Shown: piece by piece, positions 5,378 to 7,080 of the stretch
How the letters are laid out: each line of letters starts with the position of its first letter
How positions within the stretch are numbered: position 1 is the stretch's first letter
Assembly (NCBI GenBank): GCA_016649925.1
Contig: JAENWO010000122.1
Location: 1-7,080, forward strand
Length of the DNA: 7,080 nucleotides
Direction: 5' to 3'
Source: Actinomycetales bacterium
Lineage (GTDB): Bacteria; Actinomycetota; Actinomycetes; Actinomycetales; Beutenbergiaceae
Program-made: the position numbers and the translations under genes
Notes under the pieces: model-generated
Told to the model about the DNA's origin: nothing
The model's database searches: none
Seen by the model: only the letters and a program-made list of their open reading frames with translations

Positions 5378-6418
5378 ATGAGCGAGAACACGTCGGATCC
5401 GAACGGTTCACCGGACCGCCTCGAGCAGGCGGGCCCGCCGGCGGAGGGTCACGAGCCGCCCGCTGGCGCCCAGCCTCCTGGTGGCGCCCAGCCTCCCGCT
5501 GGCGCCCAGCCACCGCCGGACCACGGGCCGCCGGCGCCCAGGTACGGCCAGCAGCCTCCGCCATACGGCCAGCAGCCTCCGCCATACGGCCAGCCCGCTC
5601 CTGGCTATGGTCAGCAGCCCCCGGAGTTTGGCCAGCAGCCCCCGGAGTTTGGCCAGCAGCCCCCGGGGTACGGCCAGCCCGGCCTGGGATACGGTCCCGG
5701 TCAGTACAACCAGCCGGGCCATCAGCCCTACGCGCCGGTGCCGCAGGAGCCACAGGCGACTGACGCGTTTTCGTGGGGGTGGACGAAGTTCACCCAGAAC
5801 GCCGCCGCCTTCATCCTGGGCCAGCTCGCGTGGGTGGCCGTGATCATCGCGCTCAGCGTGGTCTGGGTGGTCCTGCTCGCGGCGACCGGGGTCTTCGGTG
5901 CCAACTCGTCCAACGGCGGTGCGTTCGTGGCCCTGACCGCGGCGGGCATCGGCGGGTTCGCGCTGGTGAGCATCATGTTCATCCTGGTCGCCGTGTTCGC
6001 CAGCGCCGGCATGGCGAACGCCACCCTGATGGTCGCGGACGGACGAACCGTCGGAGTCGGGGACTTCTTCAAGGTCCGCAACGCGCTCCAGGTGCTCCTT
6101 GTCGCAGTCATCCTGGCCGCCGTCGGGGCGCTGTCGGTCTTCACGTTCGTCGGCCCGCTCATCGTGCAGTTCTTCGCCGTCTACGTGGTGCTGTTCGTCA
6201 TCGACCGCAACCTGGGTGCGATCGACGCGATCCGGGCGGGCGCGCTCCTCGTGTGGAACAACGTCGGCCAGACGCTCATCCTCGTCCTGCTGGCCTACGT
6301 CGCGAACGCGGTGGGCGGGGCGCTGTGCTTAATCGGCACGCTCGTGTCGCTGCCGGTGACGATGCTCGCCACGGTATGGCTGTACCGGCGCCAGATGAAC
6401 GCTCCCGTGGCGCCATGA
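5378..6418 (+). CDS. Proline-rich-tailed integral membrane protein (paralogue 2), function unknown
   Basis: A 346-residue paralogue of the preceding gene. The tail (1-127) is more repetitive. It holds three hexapeptides of the type (A/G)GAQPP (29-46), then seven heptapeptides of the type (Y/F)GQQPPx (56-104), ending in GYGPGQYNQPG. The membrane domain begins with DAFSWGWTKFTQNAAAFI (129-146), matching DAISYAWKTYFGNVGAWL of paralogue 1. Helices are predicted near 147-170, 183-208, 236-256, 259-276, 297-314 and 314-334. Shared landmarks are VGVGDFFKVRN (225-235) and FVIDRNLGAID (273-283), and both proteins end in APV or PVAP. There is no signal peptide, so the tail is probably cytoplasmic. The ATG at 5378 is favoured by the -10 box spacing; GGG at 5375-5377 is too close to act as a normal ribosome site. 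One rare TTA codon lies at 6329-6331. The function is unknown, and the gene is separated from its paralogue by terminators. Confidence 0.85.
   Translation: MSENTSDPNGSPDRLEQAGPPAEGHEPPAGAQPPGGAQPPAGAQPPPDHGPPAPRYGQQPPPYGQQPPPYGQPAPGYGQQPPEFGQQPPEFGQQPPGYGQPGLGYGPGQYNQPGHQPYAPVPQEPQATDAFSWGWTKFTQNAAAFILGQLAWVAVIIALSVVWVVLLAATGVFGANSSNGGAFVALTAAGIGGFALVSIMFILVAVFASAGMANATLMVADGRTVGVGDFFKVRNALQVLLVAVILAAVGALSVFTFVGPLIVQFFAVYVVLFVIDRNLGAIDAIRAGALLVWNNVGQTLILVLLAYVANAVGGALCLIGTLVSLPVTMLATVWLYRRQMNAPVAP
5462..5515 (+). repeat. Three 18-bp tandem repeats encoding (A/G)GAQPP
   Basis: Three successive in-frame units, differing at a few bases, encode AGAQPP, GGAQPP and AGAQPP at residues 29-46 of paralogue 2. 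Each contains the core GGCGCCCAGCC. Confidence 0.85.
5543..5689 (+). repeat. Seven 21-bp tandem repeats encoding (Y/F)GQQPPx
   Basis: Seven in-frame 21-bp units start at 5543, 5564, 5585, 5606, 5627, 5648 and 5669. Units 1 and 2 are identical; units 5 and 6 differ at one base. The encoded heptads read YGQQPPP twice, then YGQPAPG, YGQQPPE, FGQQPPE, FGQQPPG and YGQPGLG. The local pairs of near-identical copies suggest stepwise expansion by replication slippage. Confidence 0.92.
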
Positions 6419-6481
6419 GCGCGGGGGGCAGAGCCGTCAGCGCGGGGGGCAGGGCCGTCAGCGCGGGGGGCAGGGCCGTCA
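6419..6481. repeat. Three 21-bp tandem repeats at a convergent gene junction
   Basis: Three units (6419-6439, 6440-6460, 6461-6481) are identical except for one A/G difference in the first. They begin directly after the paralogue 2 stop codon. The last three bases of the third unit (TCA, 6479-6481) are the minus-strand TGA stop of the DUF3097 gene. Every unit carries the same TCA, so in the minus-strand frame the stop codon is repeated three times. I found no strong hairpin within or between units, so a terminator role is not shown. Confidence 0.92.
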
Positions 6482-7080
6482 GGGCGCGGTGACGAAGTCC
6501 ACCAGCTGCTCCACCCGCCCGAGCAGGCTCGGCTCCAGGTCCCGGTAGTCCCGGATGGTCCCGAGGATCCGCTTCCAGCCGCGGGCGACGTCCTCCTGAG
6601 ACCGCGACGGCCACCCCAGGGCGGCGAGCGTGCCGTACTTGATGTCGGTGCCGCGCGGGACGTCCGGCCAGCTCTCCAGGCCGACCCGCTGCGGCTTCAC
6701 GGCCTGCCACACGTCCACGTACGGGTGCCCGGCGACGAGCACGTGCGCCGGCCCATACGTGCGCACCACCTCGGCCGCGATGCGGGACTCCTTGCTGCCG
6801 GCGACGAGATGGTCCACGAGCACGCCGATGCGCCTCCCCGGCCCCGGTGAGAAGTCGCGCGCGGCCTCGAGCAGGTGATCGACGCCGTCGAGCAGCTCGA
6901 CCACGACGCCCTCGATTCGAAGGTCCTCGCCCCAGACCTTCTCCACGAGCTCGGCGTCGTGCCGACCCTCCACCCAGATGCGCGAGGCCCGCGCGACGCG
7001 CGCCCTGGCCCCGACGACGGCGCGGGAACCGCTGGCTGTGCGGGCCGGACTCCGGACGGCGGGTGCGGAACGGTGCGGGA
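6479..7080 (-). CDS. DUF3097 family protein, 5' end outside the window
   Basis: The C-terminal 199 residues of a DUF3097 protein, a family I know from actinobacteria and without an assigned function. The frame is open to the right edge. The visible part begins in an Arg/Ala-rich segment (TASGSRAVVGARARVARASR) and then reads IWVEGRHDAELVEKVWG, followed by GVVVELLDGVDHLLEAARDF, GVLVDHLVAGSKESRIA, HVLVAGHPYVDVWQAVKP and GTDIKYGTLAALGW. It ends DFVTAP before a TGA that lies in the 21-bp repeat. A GTG at 6973 (the V of WVEGRH) could be taken as a start, but it falls inside the conserved block and coding similarity continues upstream of it. The gene is therefore truncated by the window, not by mutation. 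The order of short hydrophobic strands ending in E, D and G residues recalls a TOPRIM fold (inference; see findings). It converges on paralogue 2. Its own promoter is not visible. Confidence 0.85.
   Translation of the reverse strand, partial: PHRSAPAVRSPARTASGSRAVVGARARVARASRIWVEGRHDAELVEKVWGEDLRIEGVVVELLDGVDHLLEAARDFSPGPGRRIGVLVDHLVAGSKESRIAAEVVRTYGPAHVLVAGHPYVDVWQAVKPQRVGLESWPDVPRGTDIKYGTLAALGWPSRSQEDVARGWKRILGTIRDYRDLEPSLLGRVEQLVDFVTAP

Noticed and set aside
5462..5689. Repeat array considered as CRISPR or another non-coding array
   Set aside because: The units are directly adjacent without spacers, are multiples of three, and encode a regular peptide in frame with the membrane protein.
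5773..6492. A plus-strand frame running through paralogue 2 into the 21-bp repeats, giving a repeated AVSAGGR peptide
   Set aside because: It lies out of frame within a clear membrane-protein gene and is Arg-rich throughout. The repeated peptide simply reflects the DNA repeat.

Overview
This is a GC-rich (roughly 70%), densely coded chromosomal window from an actinobacterium. The grounds are the strong GC bias at third codon positions, GTG start codons, TANNNT-type -10 elements (one placed for leaderless translation), and an Actinobacteria-type gene of the DUF3097 family. The neighbourhood (lepA, hemW, then DUF3097 nearby) is the usual actinobacterial one. The Micrococcales are a reasonable guess, but the sequence alone does not prove it.

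Layout from left to right. Positions 1-129 may hold the first codons of a leftward gene that runs off the window; this is weakly supported and includes a 24-bp tandem repeat. Positions 259-927 (minus) encode a small three-helix membrane protein of unknown function. A 90-bp divergent spacer then leads to a two-gene housekeeping operon on the plus strand: lepA (elongation factor 4, 1018-2883) and hemW (radical-SAM haem chaperone, 2880-4085), overlapping by 4 bp (GTGA). Next come two tandem paralogous membrane proteins on the plus strand (4238-5257 and 5378-6418). Each has a long Pro/Gln/Gly/Tyr-rich N-terminal tail followed by a domain of about five or six helices. They are separated by two strong hairpins, and the second has its own promoter. 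A convergent junction of three 21-bp repeats follows. The window ends in a DUF3097 gene on the minus strand (6479 to the right edge), whose start lies outside.

How the genes relate. lepA and hemW are translationally coupled but act separately, in translation quality control and in haem trafficking. The two proline-rich membrane proteins are paralogues of unknown function whose tails have grown by in-frame tandem repeats of 18, 21 and 27 bp. Their different promoters argue for separate control. DUF3097 has no established function that I can name. The visible part has an arrangement of short motifs that resembles a TOPRIM fold, which is the most testable new idea here.

I do not see a convincing undescribed multi-gene system. 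There is no mobile element, CRISPR array, tRNA, rRNA or defence locus. The interesting material is the TOPRIM-like pattern in DUF3097, the repeat-rich paralogue pair, a predicted leaderless start, and the stop-codon-bearing repeat at the convergent junction.
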